64,000 bases of DNA from NCBI RefSeq assembly GCF_022965805.1, contig NC_133105.1, forward strand, positions 496,001 to 560,000, written 5' to 3'. The notes below the pieces were generated by a model. It was not told where the DNA came from, did no database searches, and was given only the letters and a program-made list of their open reading frames with translations. The position numbers were made by a program, and so were the translations under genes. Numbering within the stretch: the first letter of the stretch is position 1; each line of letters begins with the position of its first letter. This stretch comes from Primulina eburnea (Eukaryota; Streptophyta; Magnoliopsida; Lamiales; Gesneriaceae). Of the stretch, positions 1 through 12,321 are shown piece by piece.

Positions 1-1738
1 TGTGAAAGATCTTTTAAGAAAATATCCTCAATGGAGTCACGACTGCATTGCAGTTGTAGGGAATATTAGTAGCAAAAATGTTCAGGAACCAAAAGCCAAG
101 GCAGCTCTTATTTGGATGCTGGGGGAATATGCCCAGGACATGCTGGATGCTCCTTATATTCTAGAGAGTCTTATAGAGAACTGGGATGAGGAGCATTCTG
201 CAGAGGTGATTAGATGGCATTCCTTCTCGTTTGACCCTTTCTATGCTTCCATCTCTGTCAACTTTATTCAATTATTGACAACTTAGTTCTGTGTTATACA
301 GGTTCGTTTACATCTTCTCACAGCAGTAATGAAGTGTTTCTTGAGAAGACCACCAGAGACTAGACAGGCCCTCGGAGCTGCTCTAGCTGCTGGTCTTGCC
401 GATTTTCATCAGGTCAGCTTTGATCGAAAGTTGACTGAATATAATCTGAAGCTCGTGTGACGTGTATACTTTTGTCTAGCTTGTGGAAGAACGGTCACTA
501 AGTTATTACCCTTGCAGGATGTCCATGATAGAGCATTATTCTACTATAGGCTTTTACAGTACAATGTTTCAGTAGCAGAACGTGTTGTAAATCCTCCGAA
601 ACAAGCTGTCTCAGCCTTTGCAGACACGCAAAGTAGTGAAACAAAAGATCGCATCTTTGATGAATTTAACAGTCTCTCTGTTGTGTACCAGAAGGTACTT
701 CTACTTTTCTAGCTTCATATTTCCTTAGATTCTGAATGGCCACTATTTTTATGCATTTCGGAATGCTGAATGATTGATGTAAATATTTGTGTAGCCCTCG
801 TACATGTTCACTGATAAGGAATACAGAGGACCATTCGCTTTCTCGGAGGAACTTGGGAATCTGTCCATTGGCACGGATTCTGGGGATCATATAATTGCAG
901 CTCAGGGAGTTGAGGCAAATGATAAAGACTTACTATTGAGTACTTCTGAAAAGGAAGATAATCAGGGTTACAGAAGCAATGGTTCAGCGTATAGTGTCCC
1001 TTCTTACGATAATTCTACGACTACAGGTGCTTTTGAGTCTCAGTTAGACCTTGTATCACTTGACAATCTATCTACGCAAACTTCTTCTAGTTTGGCGATA
1101 GATGAACTGCTTGGTCTGGGAATGCCCACCGCACCTATTCCTGCTCCTTCGCCTCCTGCTTTGAAGCTCAACGCTAAAGCTGTTCTAGATGCTAATGCTT
1201 TTCAGCAGAAATGGCGCCAATTGCCAGTGTCTATATTCCAGGTTTCTTGATCTAAGAACATCGTATGCATTGAATTCGCATGTCACCCCCACGATAAGAA
1301 AAGTAAATTATATCAATAAAGTTAAGTTCTCGTCACCAACGAAAGAATTCGTCACCCCAGACTAAGTTCAAGAGTATCTTATAGCTATAGGGTAGTGCAT
1401 TGAACAGAATCAAGATTTTTACGAGTGGATTTCTTCTTTCATTTCAGGAAATCTCTATAGATCCACGAGGAGTTGCGGCCATGACAACACCTCAGGCCCT
1501 TTCTCGACACATGCAAGGCCACTCGTTCCACTGCGTAGCTTCGGGCGGTCAATCTCCAAATTATAAGTTCTTTTTCTTTGCACGAAAAGAAGAAGAATCG
1601 TCTGCATATCTTGTCGAGTGTATTATCAATTCGTCCACGTGTAAAGTGCTACTAAAGATCAAATCAGATGATCCAACTACGTCCCCGGCCTTCTTAGAAA
1701 TGTTCCAGTCTGCCTTGTCCAAATTTGGATTGCCTTAG
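1..1738 (+). CDS. AP4B: AP-4 complex subunit beta (beta-adaptin 4), 3' part, partial at window start
   Basis: Large beta subunit of the AP-4 adaptor, a heterotetrameric coat that sorts cargo at the trans-Golgi network. Exons read as <1-205, 302-412, 518-694, 795-1241 and 1448-1738; every intron is GT-AG and all junctions are phase 0, giving about 410 visible residues of a protein usually near 840. The first exons are HEAT-like adaptin trunk (LIWMLGEYAQDMLDAP). Exon 4 is a Ser/Thr/Pro-rich hinge with DLVSLDNLSTQTSS. Exon 5 is the C-terminal appendage platform, with ISIDPRGVAAMTTPQALSRH and a terminal SKFGLP. The appendage is short and there is no clathrin-box-rich long hinge, which fits beta4 better than beta1/2. 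The start lies upstream of the window. Confidence 0.88.
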
Positions 1739-3699
1739 GAGCAGATAAATTAGCCGTTACTTATACATGCCCATTCAAATTTGGTTTTGGTGAGTGACAG
1801 TCAACAAAGGAAACTGTCATGTAAATTCAACTTAGACTAAAAAGTGAAAAGGGCTTCTTTTGTTGTGTTCAGTTCGGCTTCCTCCGACCTTTTTACTCCA
1901 AAAAAGTATCTCATACCAATTGACTTAATGTTCTTATGTGACGATTGAATGACCAGAAAGAAGATATAAGGTGGTGTAATGGCATAATCTATTTGTGATT
2001 TTCTCACTCCCTGTAAAACTAATGCGAGGGTGTGTGTGCATCCATTACTTGAAATGTATTGTTTTAATGTTTTTAAGTAATTTTGTGTACATTTTCTGAT
2101 TGTATTGATGATTTTATTTTTTCAAGATAACATCAAATATTCAATTTATTGCCTTCAAATATTTTCTCAAATCTCTATTCTCCAAAGCTCTCAAAAGACC
2201 AAAATGTAACATTGTTGTTTGTCACTGCATTTTAGCTCAACGTAACTTACAATGATGGTAATTTTCAAATAAAGTTGGCTGAAAAAAATGAGTTACGGGA
2301 AGTGTTAATAAACTTCAACGAGCCATTGCCCGTTCATTATCTGTATCGAACGTGGAATATCTATGCCACAAGGAATCTTATTTTTTATTATTGTATAAAT
2401 ATAAATATGATATGATTCTTGTAAAATTACAATTATGCTAATTAAATAAGAAGTCTTGGACACCAAATTTTTTTAAAAAAAGAAAATTTAGGGAAAATGT
2501 TGGTGAAATATTCAAGTATAAATTCCTTCAAAACAGGGAATTGTAAGATCCAAAAAATAGTTAATTAATAAATAATATAAGGGAAGAAAATGATGCCAAA
2601 TATAGATAAAATCACATTTGCCTTGTGGTGGTGTGGTTCCTTCTACCTCGATTCTTGCCTTATCTCCACTGTATTTTCAGAAATTATCACGTACATTATT
2701 CTACGATAAATTCGTGGATAAGATTTTTTGTAAGGATTTTGTCGTGTGAAGAAGAGATTCCTCGAACAACTCTCTCCTAATTTCCTACATGTTATTGCAT
2801 CATCAGGAATAGCTAACCGATTGGGTTGTGTGTGTCTGGAGAGAGTGCAATGTGCATAAAGGTGCCAGCTTTATGTTCTTTCAACGGTTCAAGAACTCAT
2901 TCATTCGTTAGTTTTCACAAATATTCTTTATCCCATCAAATTGTTTTTTCACCTTTTTTGAAAGTTATGGTGTCAACTTTTTTAAAATTGGGCACTACCA
3001 ATTTTCTTGGTATTGCAACATTTCAGTTATCCGATTCGAGATAATATGGTGACAGAGACAATTAGGTTTAATATTCTGTTTTTTCATGATTTTTATTTGT
3101 TTATTTATAAGTTAATATTTGGGACGTTTGGTATTCTGGTTGAAAAAAGATATGTGATTGTTTGGCTTATATTGTCGTGGCTAGCGGTAAGATTGGATTC
3201 GAGCATGAAAAAAAGAGTCATGAGAATTCGCATATGGTTCAAAGAAGGGGGAGAACTTGGTGCACCTAGAGGGGTGAACTTACAAATTCCATAAAAATAT
3301 GAATGAAATTTGTTTATTTTTTTCTATTTAAGTAGCGACTCGGTCAGCCCCTGCAGAGATTATTCTTATGGGTCGAACTGGTTTTCTGATGGTATACCTT
3401 GCTTCAGAATTTATGATAGCATGAGCAGCCGGGAATCCATGTGTTTAGTTTCAGTCTCCATACTTTGAATCTCTGACTCCGCCATTATAGAGCCTTTGTC
3501 AGCAAGTTTTTATTTGAAAGGCTGTTGATATTCTTGGTTATTTTTGTTTTGCAGTGTACATACTGATGTGCAGGTCGTGGGCATTTTGTTTTTACTAACT
3601 TCCTGAAGAGGACGCAGGTGTCCTTGTGTACACCGATTATACTGTGAATAAGCCACTACAAGGAATTCAAATTGCTCGTAATATCCTTAAAGAATAACA
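1739..3699. other. Intergenic spacer and likely PPR-gene 5' region
   Basis: This is the 3' flank of the AP-4 gene followed by AT-rich sequence. Short open frames at 2826-3044 and 3007-3294 show no recognisable domain and are probably chance. The stretch at about 2600-3650 is less AT-rich and could hold 5'-UTR exons of the PPR gene; I cannot place them from sequence alone. Confidence 0.5.
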
Positions 3700-6251
3700 A
3701 TGGGCTACCTGGGGGATTTTGAAAAAGAAAGTGCAGATTCTGACATGACCATCAATAGTGGAGGGAACGCTTTGATCCTTAAAGAAAAGTGGGTTCAAGA
3801 ATTTTCAATCAAGGTAATCTTTTATAGCATGAGGTCCACCTGACTAACGGCAAAAAATGTGACGGTCTTTCTCTCATTGCAGGAAAGGTCTCATAATGAG
3901 AAAATTCGACTTTATCCGATGCCGGCATCTACTCTGTGTACTTTCTGCATGAATGGGGAGAGTTGTAAAGTGGTTCGCTCCCGAACAAAAATGATGAATA
4001 TTCTATTGGAAAAGGGAAAACCTCAAGATGCTCAGTCTATTTTTAACAATTTGATAGTTACAGGACATAAACCATCCCTAGTAACATACACAACTCTTTT
4101 AGCCTCTTTGACTGTTCAGAAACGCTTTGAATACATAAATCCAATTATTTCTCAAGTGCAAAAAAGTGGGATGAAGCCTGATTCTGTGTTCTTTAATGCG
4201 GTTGTCAATGCATTTGCTGAATGTGGGAACATGGAGGAAGCCGTGAAAGCTTTCTTGAAGATGAAGGAGCATGGGATGAAACCCACAACCAGTACTTTTA
4301 ATACATTGATTAAAGGATATGGGTTAACTGGAAAGCCCGAAGAATCGTCCAGAATTATGGAGCTAATGTCCAGGGAAGAGAATGTGAAACCCAATTTGAG
4401 GACGTATAATGTACTTGTCAGGGCATGGTGTAACAAAATGAATGTAAGAGAGGCCTGGAATATGATGCATCAGATGGTATCTTCGGGATTGCGGCCAGAT
4501 GCTGTTACTTACAACACGTTGGTGACTGCTTATGCTCAAAATGGGAAAACGGAAGAGGCAGAATCTGTGATTAAAGAGATGCAGAAAAACAATGTGCAGC
4601 CGAATGAAAGAACTTGTGGCATCGTAATCTCAGGATACTGCAAGGAAGGTCGAATAAGGGAGGCAATGAGATTTGTTTACATGATGAAGGAACTAGGAGT
4701 ACATCCTAATCTCGTCGTTTTGAATTCATTGATCAAAGGATTCCTTGATTTATCTGATAGAGATGGTGTTGATGAGGTATGTCGAAGAGTTATGGTTTTT
4801 GAATAATTCGTTTTGGCACCTTCTCTTACACTTCACATATTGTATCTGGATGAACCAAGGAGCCGTGGAAACATCACTTGATTGCTGGAGGGATCTAAAT
4901 GTCATTAGTATATAGTTTTATTAAGTAACCTTTATTAAGGATTTTTACCTCGAATATTATGGAATAATTGGCAATGCTAAGCACACAGAACTAGCCATGG
5001 CTTCTTTTTTTCCCCTTGTTTCGGAGGAGTCAATAGGAATTATTGTTCCTGCCACTTTATCTGTAATATCAAGAAAAACGTTATGCATATTGCTAGATTT
5101 GAATTAGATACCCAGTTCTAAATTCTTGCATTGACGAAGGTGGTTTTGCTCTTTTTCGAAAATATAATTCACTCAAGCAATAGAGTAATTTATAAGGAAC
5201 TGTTCCATTATTCCATGTTTTATATTATGTTGTATCCATCCTCCAATGATGTTTACCAGTAATAGTACAAAATAATGGCTCTAATGATGTAATAGCCGTT
5301 CGACATTACCAGTTTTTGTGACTGCCAATTTTTTGCTGTGTAATGTCAAGATCTTGATACAGTTTAATTATACCAAGCTTTCTTCGAATCTTGGCTGTTT
5401 AGATATATAAGAATTGGAACTGATGATGCTCTCTTCCGTAGGTTCTGACCCTGATGGAAGAATTTGGACTAAAACCAGATGTGATTACCTTTAGCACCAT
5501 CATGAATGGCTGGAGTGCTGCAGGCTATATGATCAAGTGTCTAGAAATTTTTGATGAGATGGTGGAAGCCGGCATCAAACCGGACACCCATGCGTATAGC
5601 ATTTTGGCTAAAGGATATGTGCGTGCCCAAGAACCAGAGAAGGCTGAGGAACTTTTAATTGCCATGAAGAATTCCGGTCTTAGCCCAAATGTTGTGATCT
5701 TCACCACCATTATCAGCGGATGGTGCAGTTCTGGTTCAATGGACTCTGCAATGAGGGTTTTTGGAAAGATGATAGAATGTGGAATATCACCAAATCTAAA
5801 GACATTTGAGACATTAATCAGCGGCTTTGCAGAATCTAAGAAGCCTTGGAAAGCTGAAGAAATGGTCCAACTCATGGAGGAGTTCAATGTTCAACCAGAG
5901 AAAAGCACGTTTCTGTTGGTTTCCGAAGCATGGCGGAGTGTCGGGTTAACGAAAGAAGCGAACCGAATTATGGGCACTTTCCGAAAAAATCAGCTAGAGA
6001 TAATACCAGCGGAGAGCCTGGAGAAAATTTACAAGAAAGAAGCTGTAAATTTATCTTTTTCAAGACTACAGATACCTAATGTGGTCGTTAGTGATCAAAA
6101 AGGGTCATTTACTCCAACAAAAACAAAAGCCGTGAATCTTGGTTCGAGATTCGAGGAACGTGTTTCAGTTTTTAGTCGGAAGCAATATCAAGGGCAGCTC
6201 AATATGTCTGCTCATTTTTTTCCCTTGTGTACAGTCCTATTATTGAACTAA
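3700..6251 (+). CDS. P-class pentatricopeptide repeat protein (At5g21222/At5g25630-like)
   Basis: Sequence-specific organellar RNA-binding proteins of this class usually act in plastid or mitochondrial RNA processing. Exons 3700-3813, 3883-4776 and 5442-6251 join in phase 0 to give about 605 residues. The ATG at 3700 opens a 38-codon first exon beginning [12 protein letters not shown] Cys cluster ([10 protein letters not shown]) then precedes the repeats. From about residue 60 a run of 35-residue P-type PPRs follows, with typical cores such as [27 protein letters not shown] and [15 protein letters not shown]. There is no E or DYW extension. The tail (KQYQGQL...CTVLLLN) resembles the conserved C-terminus I recall for this family. 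No clear transit peptide is visible, so the N-terminus may be incomplete or an upstream exon may be missing. Confidence 0.85.
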
Positions 6252-6499
6252 AGGGCAAGGCCATACCCACCAGATGAAAGCTTGATTGCACTTGAAGCGG
6301 ATACATACACCGACAGTTGTACATAAAAGGGATGGGGAGATGTAATTCGTTAATCTTTTGGCTTATTTCGTCTTAAAGGATTTGGAGGCAATGTAACTCA
6401 TATATCTTGTTCGTCGCCGTTTATTTGTGCTAAAAATTACTGCATGAGAACTTGATAACATGCTTATAAATGATCAGAATATAGTTTGATATCCTTTTT

Positions 6500-6887
6500 C
6501 GAGGGAAAATTTCTAAGGAAAAACAGCTTGTAAAACGTATGTCAATGTCTAATCTTTTGAACATCATTTTAGCGCCAAGATCATAAAAATACAGACTGAT
6601 GGGGGAGGGAATTTTGCCCTTTACACAATTATTTTCAACCTTCTGGTATTGTTCATCGCCTATCATGTCATTACACCTCAAAACAAAACGGTGTAGTTGA
6701 ATGTAAACATCGACAAATAGTTGATATTCCTCTTACTCGATTATGCAACAAGGTTACTGATTATACTTGTTTTAGAATATTTGGGTGCCTTTGCTTCCCC
6801 TGTCTTTGTCCATATAATCAGCACAAACTTTCCTTTCGTTCTACTGCTTTGCACTTATCGGTTATAGTGAACATCATAAAGGCTACA
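6500..6887 (+). mobile_element. Ty1/Copia pol (integrase) remnant, part 1
   Basis: Decayed integrase-core coding sequence read across several frames. IQTDGGG lies near 6590, KQNGVVECKHRQIVD near 6675-6720, and FRIFGCLCFPCLCPYNQHKL near 6770-6830, followed by ALIGYSEHHKGY after a frameshift. The order matches the end of a Copia integrase. It has no intact frame and no LTRs of its own. It is interrupted at 6887 by the solo LTR and continues at 8286. It begins soon after the PPR gene's 3' end. Confidence 0.75.
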
Positions 6888-8280
6888 TGTAGTGACCCGT
6901 TCCAGAATCACCTACTAATCAAGAACTAAGCATGCAACTTAACTTAATTAATAACAATCAGAGATAATAGCGGAAAAGGTCAACAAATGATAGTTATACA
7001 ACCCCATCGAAAATCCATAACAACTCAGAATGAAAAGAAAGTATACGGTACAACCATATCGAATCAAAGAGTACTGAATAAATAACTCCACCGGCTACTT
7101 AACGTCCTCCTCCTCCTCCTGAGCCATCCAACCTGAGGCCTGCCCCGTGGAAATGGGGTGTCCAAGATAAACAAAACCGAGGACGTGAGCGATAAGAACG
7201 CCCAGTACAAAAGCATGAGTATACAAACCTATATGAAATGCACATGCTATGATATGATACCAGGGTAGTCAAGAAACAGGAATCACAAAAGATCTCAAAA
7301 TGCTCAGTCTAGAGGCGCCAAGTGGATAGTGCCGCGCGGTCCTACCTCTGGGTCACTGCATCCACTGCAAGAACAGACGTGGACCTAAAATGTCCCGGAT
7401 CACCGAAGCCCTCCCGACCCGTCGGCCACTGTGTACTCTCGGTGTCCATGCGTCCACAAGACAAGACAGGGCTGAGCGGCCCCACAAGATATATAGCTTA
7501 TCTCGAAAGAGATACAGCTCAACAGTAAAGGCTATCTCGAAGGAGATACGGCTCAACATGAAATGCAACATGCAGTAATAAACGTGACATAATAGCATGC
7601 ATCATATGACATATATCAATGCACCACATAATCATGCAACACATATAAGAATGTATACTCGACCAGGATATCTCGGATAGTACTTCCGTACCTCTATCAC
7701 AGCAATCCTAATCCACTGGACTAACCAGACAACAGGTCTAGTCCAAGCCTTCGTCCGTCGCTAGCCCACTGATGCCGCTAGCTCCCAACTAGAGCACAGC
7801 TCCGCTACAAGACCAGCAGCTCCCCGCTAGTGCCCGAACCTCGGAAAAAGACTAGAATCTCACAGAAACGACTGAAATGCTATGGAACTCTCTGAATTGG
7901 CGAGTCACAAATGAAGCCTCGCGCCTCTATTTATAGCTAATGTTCGGACGATCCGAACCATTTCGGAAGCTCCGATCCGGCACACTTCGGACGGTCCGAA
8001 CTCTGATCGGACGATCCGATCCTTGCATGACTTCCACGAGTACAGCCACCTGTCTCGGACGATCCGAACCCCAATCGGATGATCCGAACCTTACCACGTG
8101 TCCAGAACCCTTCCACGTGTCCAGCCACCTGTCCCGGACGGTCCGACACTGGCTCGGACGATCCGAACTCATCGGACGATCCGAACTCATCGGACGATCC
8201 GAACTTGTTCGGTCCTTCCGATCCCACCGAAAATATAATTAATCCGATAATTAACTCAAATTAGGAATCGGGTTACTACA
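6888..8280 (+). mobile_element. Solo LTR (1393 bp) inserted in Copia remnant, TSD CTACA
   Basis: The element begins TGTAGTGACCCG and ends CGGGTTACTACA, which are imperfect terminal inverted repeats with canonical TG...CA ends. It is flanked by a perfect 5-bp duplication, CTACA at 6883-6887 and 8281-8285. Removing the element and one CTACA restores an uninterrupted Copia reading frame across the junction, which independently proves the insertion. No internal gag-pol region or second LTR is present, so it is a solo LTR left by recombination. A TATA-like TATTTATAG lies near 7928-7936, directly before the hairpin array. The parent family, Gypsy or Copia, is unknown. Confidence 0.9.
7940..8225 (+). 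repeat. Array of about 11 short inverted repeats (TCGGA-N-TCCGA) in the solo LTR
   Basis: Degenerate copies of TCGGACGATCCGAAC recur near 7944, 7960, 7985, 8004, 8053, 8072, 8132, 8152, 8169, 8186 and 8206. Each is itself an inverted repeat with 5-nt arms. Spacing is irregular early and becomes a regular 17 bp for the last exact copies. The array starts only about 10 bp after the TATA-like motif, so it would be transcribed in the R/U5 part of the LTR. In translation it yields meaningless FGSSDE-type repeats in several frames, which are not proteins. Confidence 0.85.
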
Positions 8281-8285
8281 CTACA

Positions 8286-8610
8286 AGTGTATCACCTCTG
8301 ATGGGCGATTATATATTTCGAGGAATGTTAAATTTGATGAAACCATTTTTTCAACAGTCTTTTTCATCTAATTTATCATCATTAGGTAATTCTTCTAGTC
8401 ACCTTCCTATTTTTCCACACCTCTCAATATTAATTCCTCTCCGTCCTCGCATTTACCCTCGGAATTGATGTCTCCTCTTCTTCACCTCCTATCCAGTCCA
8501 ACAGCCACGCTTCCTCTGAGACACCGCTGCTCCATCTCCCTTGAACACTCATGACATGATTACTAGAGCTAAGGCGGTTGTCTTCAAACCGAAGGTTTTA
8601 CTTTTTTTTT
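8286..8610 (+). mobile_element. Ty1/Copia pol remnant, part 2 (integrase end to RT linker)
   Basis: This continues the Copia fragment beyond the solo LTR. It reads GRLYISRNVKFDE near 8300-8340, then a Ser/Pro-rich linker with several disruptions, then HDMITRAKAVVFKPK near 8548-8600, the usual lead into Copia reverse transcriptase. The sequence stops being recognisable at a poly-T tract near 8600, so the RT and RNase H parts are absent. Confidence 0.75.
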
Positions 8611-9037
8611 TTTTATTATTATTTTAACGACAAACGAGCTGTATCTCGATTGAATTTTGTTATCAAAATATCAACAAAGTGTAGACATCACATCATATTT
8701 CGTAAACTAAAATAACCACATGTGTTACCCTACTCCCATTTATTACAAGCTCATGCCAATCCCGCCTCTAACTGTTGAATCGTACATGAAAAAAAAAAAT
8801 CTCATAAAATAGTGAGCTAATGCTCGGTACGTTCACTGTCATCCAACTATAGAAATTTAATCAACTATAAACAATATTATTGAGAATATCCGATCATATC
8901 ATCTCAACTCATTGAAAACTAAATAACTTGTGAAAATATTTTACATTTTTTCCAATCAATAATTACAAACCGTCGATCATAACCAATCATATAAACAACA
9001 ATAAATTTGGACCAGATACATCATCTACTGGTCATCA
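8611..9037. other. AT-rich spacer, Helitron 5' flank
   Basis: No coding signal. The segment ends in a motif, CCAGATACATCATCTACTGG near 9011, that recurs in degenerate form at 11650-11730 on the other side of the Helitron. The element therefore probably landed in a short-period repeat. Confidence 0.5.
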
Positions 9038-9048
9038 TCTATATCTAT

Positions 9049-9960
9049 ATACTTATAAAAGTGTGGATGATGGGCAAAGTTTTTTGATTGTGATTTTACT
9101 ACATTGCCCAAAAACTATGCATTGTTTGTATTAATTGCATGGGCATTGGTGGAAAAAATATATAAAATTTAGGGACAAATTTGGGATAATGGATTTGTAA
9201 TGTATTGATTATGTATTTAATTGAGGTATTTATTTTTTTGAACTCATTAAACACATGAGGATCATAGTGTTTTTATTTTTTTAATAGAAAATTGTAAAAT
9301 AAGAAATTTTGAAAATAATATTACATAAAAATTGAATCGATATTCGATAATAAAAAATATATTAGAAAAATAATATTTTCTTCATACATAATTCTTACAA
9401 AAAATATTAAAAAGAATATATATTTAACTATTATACTTATAAAAGTACAAAAAGAATAACAAAATTTTCCTTGTAAATTTTCTACTATTCTCATAAATTG
9501 TGTATTGTTAGATTAATTGCATGAAAATTACACAATCATTAAATACATAAGGATTAAAATAGTGTTTTTATTTTTTAATAAAAAATTGCAACATAAGAAT
9601 CTTTGAAAATAATGTTACATAAAAATTGAATAAATATTTTATAATAAAAATACATTAGAGAAATAATATTTTCTTGATATATAATTCTTAGAAAAAATAT
9701 TAAAACAATAGCTTTTTTTAATTTTAAAAAATCATTAAAAATATTAAAAGAATATATATTTAACTATTATACTTATAAAAGTGTAAAAATAATAACAAAG
9801 TATTTCATTGTAAATTTTCTACCATCTCCTTAAATTGTGTGTTGTTAGATTAATTGCATGGAAATTTTCTACATAATTTATGAGAAATCTATGCATTAAA
9901 AATGAATATATGTTTGATAATAAAAATATTTTTTTTTAATCTATAAACCTACGTAAGTGT
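9049..9960 (+). repeat. Tandem repeats of about 340-385 bp at the Helitron left end
   Basis: Units begin TATACTTATAAAAGT at about 9049, 9434 and 9769. They share GATTAATTGCATG, GTGTTTTTATTTTTT, TTACATAAAAATTGAAT and AATAATATTTTCTT in the same order. The third unit is truncated or diverged after about 150 bp. A weaker fourth start (CCTACGTAAGTGTAGAT) lies near 9947. The array may come from repeated capture of the element's own 5' end. Confidence 0.7.
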
Positions 9961-10807
9961 AGATAATTGACAATTTTTTCAATTGTCAAAAGATAAAAAT
10001 GACATCCTCATCAATACAAATCCAAAAATTCAATAAAGATATATTTGTAAATTTCTAATTGTTGTAAGTGTAAAAAGAAAATATCAATTTTTTTTATTTA
10101 TTCCACCTAATATATAATTAATTAGTAGCCTAATTATTCCACATCATATATAATTAATAGTCTAACAATTGCTAATGAATTATCACTACAATATACATTG
10201 ATTGTAATAATTTATATCACTTCAAGAATAAAATGTAATTCCTAAATTAACTTTCTCAAATAATCCATCTTTATACTAAGTTTAAATATTTTATCCTTTT
10301 AATTTTCTTTCTACATGTTATTTTATTATTTTAATGCAATTTTGTAATTATATTTTAGTGTAGTTTCTAATTAATTAATAAATTATAGTATCACATGAAA
10401 ATATAAGAAAAAAATAATTATATATGCAATAGTACAATAACATGATAAGTATATAATAATATAATAATATGAAATATAATACTAATATATTTTATTATTT
10501 TTTAACTAAGAATTGAAAGTAAAGAATTTAATAAATTATTTATTAGAATTTATATCAATAATTATGAATTTTAATATACTAATAATATCATAAAATACGA
10601 ATATGATAGAAAAATTAAAATAGTTAGCTATAATAAGAAGTTTAAATATTTTAGTCGCACTTATAAATATATATATTTATATATATATATATAAGACAAA
10701 GTCTTTTAGTGGAATCCTTTTTACAGAGGAATGAGTGACGTGTGAGTGTTTTACATCCATAAAATTCCCGTGTCTTTACTATTCACAAGTTTTTACATTT
10801 CAAACTA

Positions 10808-10986
10808 GGCAAAAACTTGTATGAAACGGTCTCACGGGTCGTATTTGTGAGACGGATCCCTTATTTGGATCATCCATGAAAAAGTATTACTTTTTATGCT
10901 AAGAATATTACTTTTTATTTGAATATGGGTAGGGTTGACCCGTCTCACGGATTAAGATCCGTGAGACGGTCTCACATGAGACTAAC
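10808..10986 (-). mobile_element. MITE family M1, copy 1
   Basis: About 180 bp, reverse orientation relative to the other copies' majority. It starts GGCAAAAACTTGT and has GAAACGGTCTCAC at one end and GTGAGACGGTCTCAC at the other. The conserved core holds two AGTATTACTTTTTAT-like blocks and GGGTTGACCCGTCTCAC. It is nested in the Helitron. Confidence 0.85.
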
Positions 10987-11621
10987 TCTTCAAACTATAT
11001 CTTGTTGTTTAGATTGTCAACTGGTTGAAAATATCATTAGAAATATTGAACCGTCTTTCACACTTTTCACGTGGTTAATATTTATAACCGTTTGAGAAAA
11101 TCTTTCAACCGTGTAAAAATGATTGAAAACAAATTTTAAAAGCAAATTTTGAGTATTATAGGTTATATTTTATTATCAATTATTATTATTTCATTAGTTT
11201 TGATAATATTTTGACGAGTTAGTCATAAATATTTTAAATTGACAATTATTTGTCCTTAGTGTGCTTCACTTATATAAATTATGATTTATGCATTTATAAA
11301 ATCCATAATCTGGTTGATTTTTAGGTTATTATACCTTATACGTGATTCTTAGATATATATATTTTCAAAATTTGTTTCAGTTCAATTCATTCTATATATT
11401 ATGCTAATTTTAATTTATTATATAACATAAAATTAACGACTTAAATTTCAATTTGAGAAACAATTTTGAAAGTAAAGTATATAAGTTCTTAATTAATTTA
11501 TTCGTCTAATATGACAAAAGACTAAATCAATATAAATAAAAAAATGAATCAAATTATTTTTAAAAAAATCAAAATTTAATTTTTATTAAATAATTAATAT
11601 GATGCACGTGCTTCTTGCTAG

Positions 11622-12321
11622 TGTCTACAAATGAAAGGAGAGATACACCATCCACCGACCAAAATCGGAAACAAGCCAGATACATCACCAACTGTCTAGC
11701 ACATTAATAACAAGTCAAGTCAGTTATATCATCCACTGATTGACAATACCAATATCAATAAAATATGTGATCTATTTAACTTCAATCACAATATAATCAA
11801 TCTCATACATTCAAAAATATAAAACCACTTCATAGTGGTTCATATCCACTTTTCCATTACATGCACCACTTTCAATAAAATGTTTCCACATGAGTAATTT
11901 TCTACATTTGCATCGAAAATGAACGTATCTGATGAATTATCGTTCACAAAATATATTCATTGTTGTCCCACCTGATTCCTGCTACCTTTATCTGAATTTT
12001 TTATTTTTTATTTTATCAAAACAAGACAATATCTTCTCGTTAATATGACATTTATGCATCAACAAAATATTCATATATTAGTAATCTTCAACAATAATAG
12101 GCACTATAATACGATTCACACAATTACTATACAACTCTTAAATCTGAAAATAACAATGAACTCATAACCTCTTCAGATAAAGTATCCGTGTAACTTCGAA
12201 AACAACTCAAAAACACCATTTTACGGTAGCTCAACTTCAAATTCAGCTCATGCTTCGTAAACATATTATGACCATTTATCGCTCTCAGCCACTTGACATT
12301 TCATTTTAGAAACTAAACAGA
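11622..12321. other. AT-rich spacer with degenerate short repeats
   Basis: At 11640-11745 the motif AGATACATCATCCACTG-like recurs three times about 45-60 bp apart, interleaved with ACCAAAATCGGAAACAAG. The rest, to 12300, shows no coding or RNA signal. Confidence 0.5.

Larger units (their letters stand above)
9038..11621 (+). mobile_element. Probable non-autonomous Helitron
   Basis: The left end TCTATATCTATATACTTATA follows an A (9037), and the right end, GCACGTGC then TTCTTG and CTAG, precedes a T (11622). This gives A-TC...CTAG-T ends without target duplication, as Helitrons have. The GCACGTGC palindrome 6 nt before CTAG would form only a weak hairpin. The interior is very AT-rich, has no Rep/helicase coding sequence, carries tandem repeats at its left end and holds a nested MITE at 10808-10986. 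Confidence 0.55.

Noticed and set aside
7940..8225. CRISPR-like array
   Set aside because: Units are adjacent inverted repeats without unique uniform spacers, in a plant LTR.
7927..8264. Several overlapping open frames with FGSSDE- or PNSSDDP-like repeats on both strands
   Set aside because: They are translations of the inverted-repeat array in the solo LTR; all frames are open because the unit lacks stops, and no domain exists.
10660..10700. TA-rich run as a possible promoter
   Set aside because: No transcript or coding sequence follows; it is AT-rich Helitron interior.
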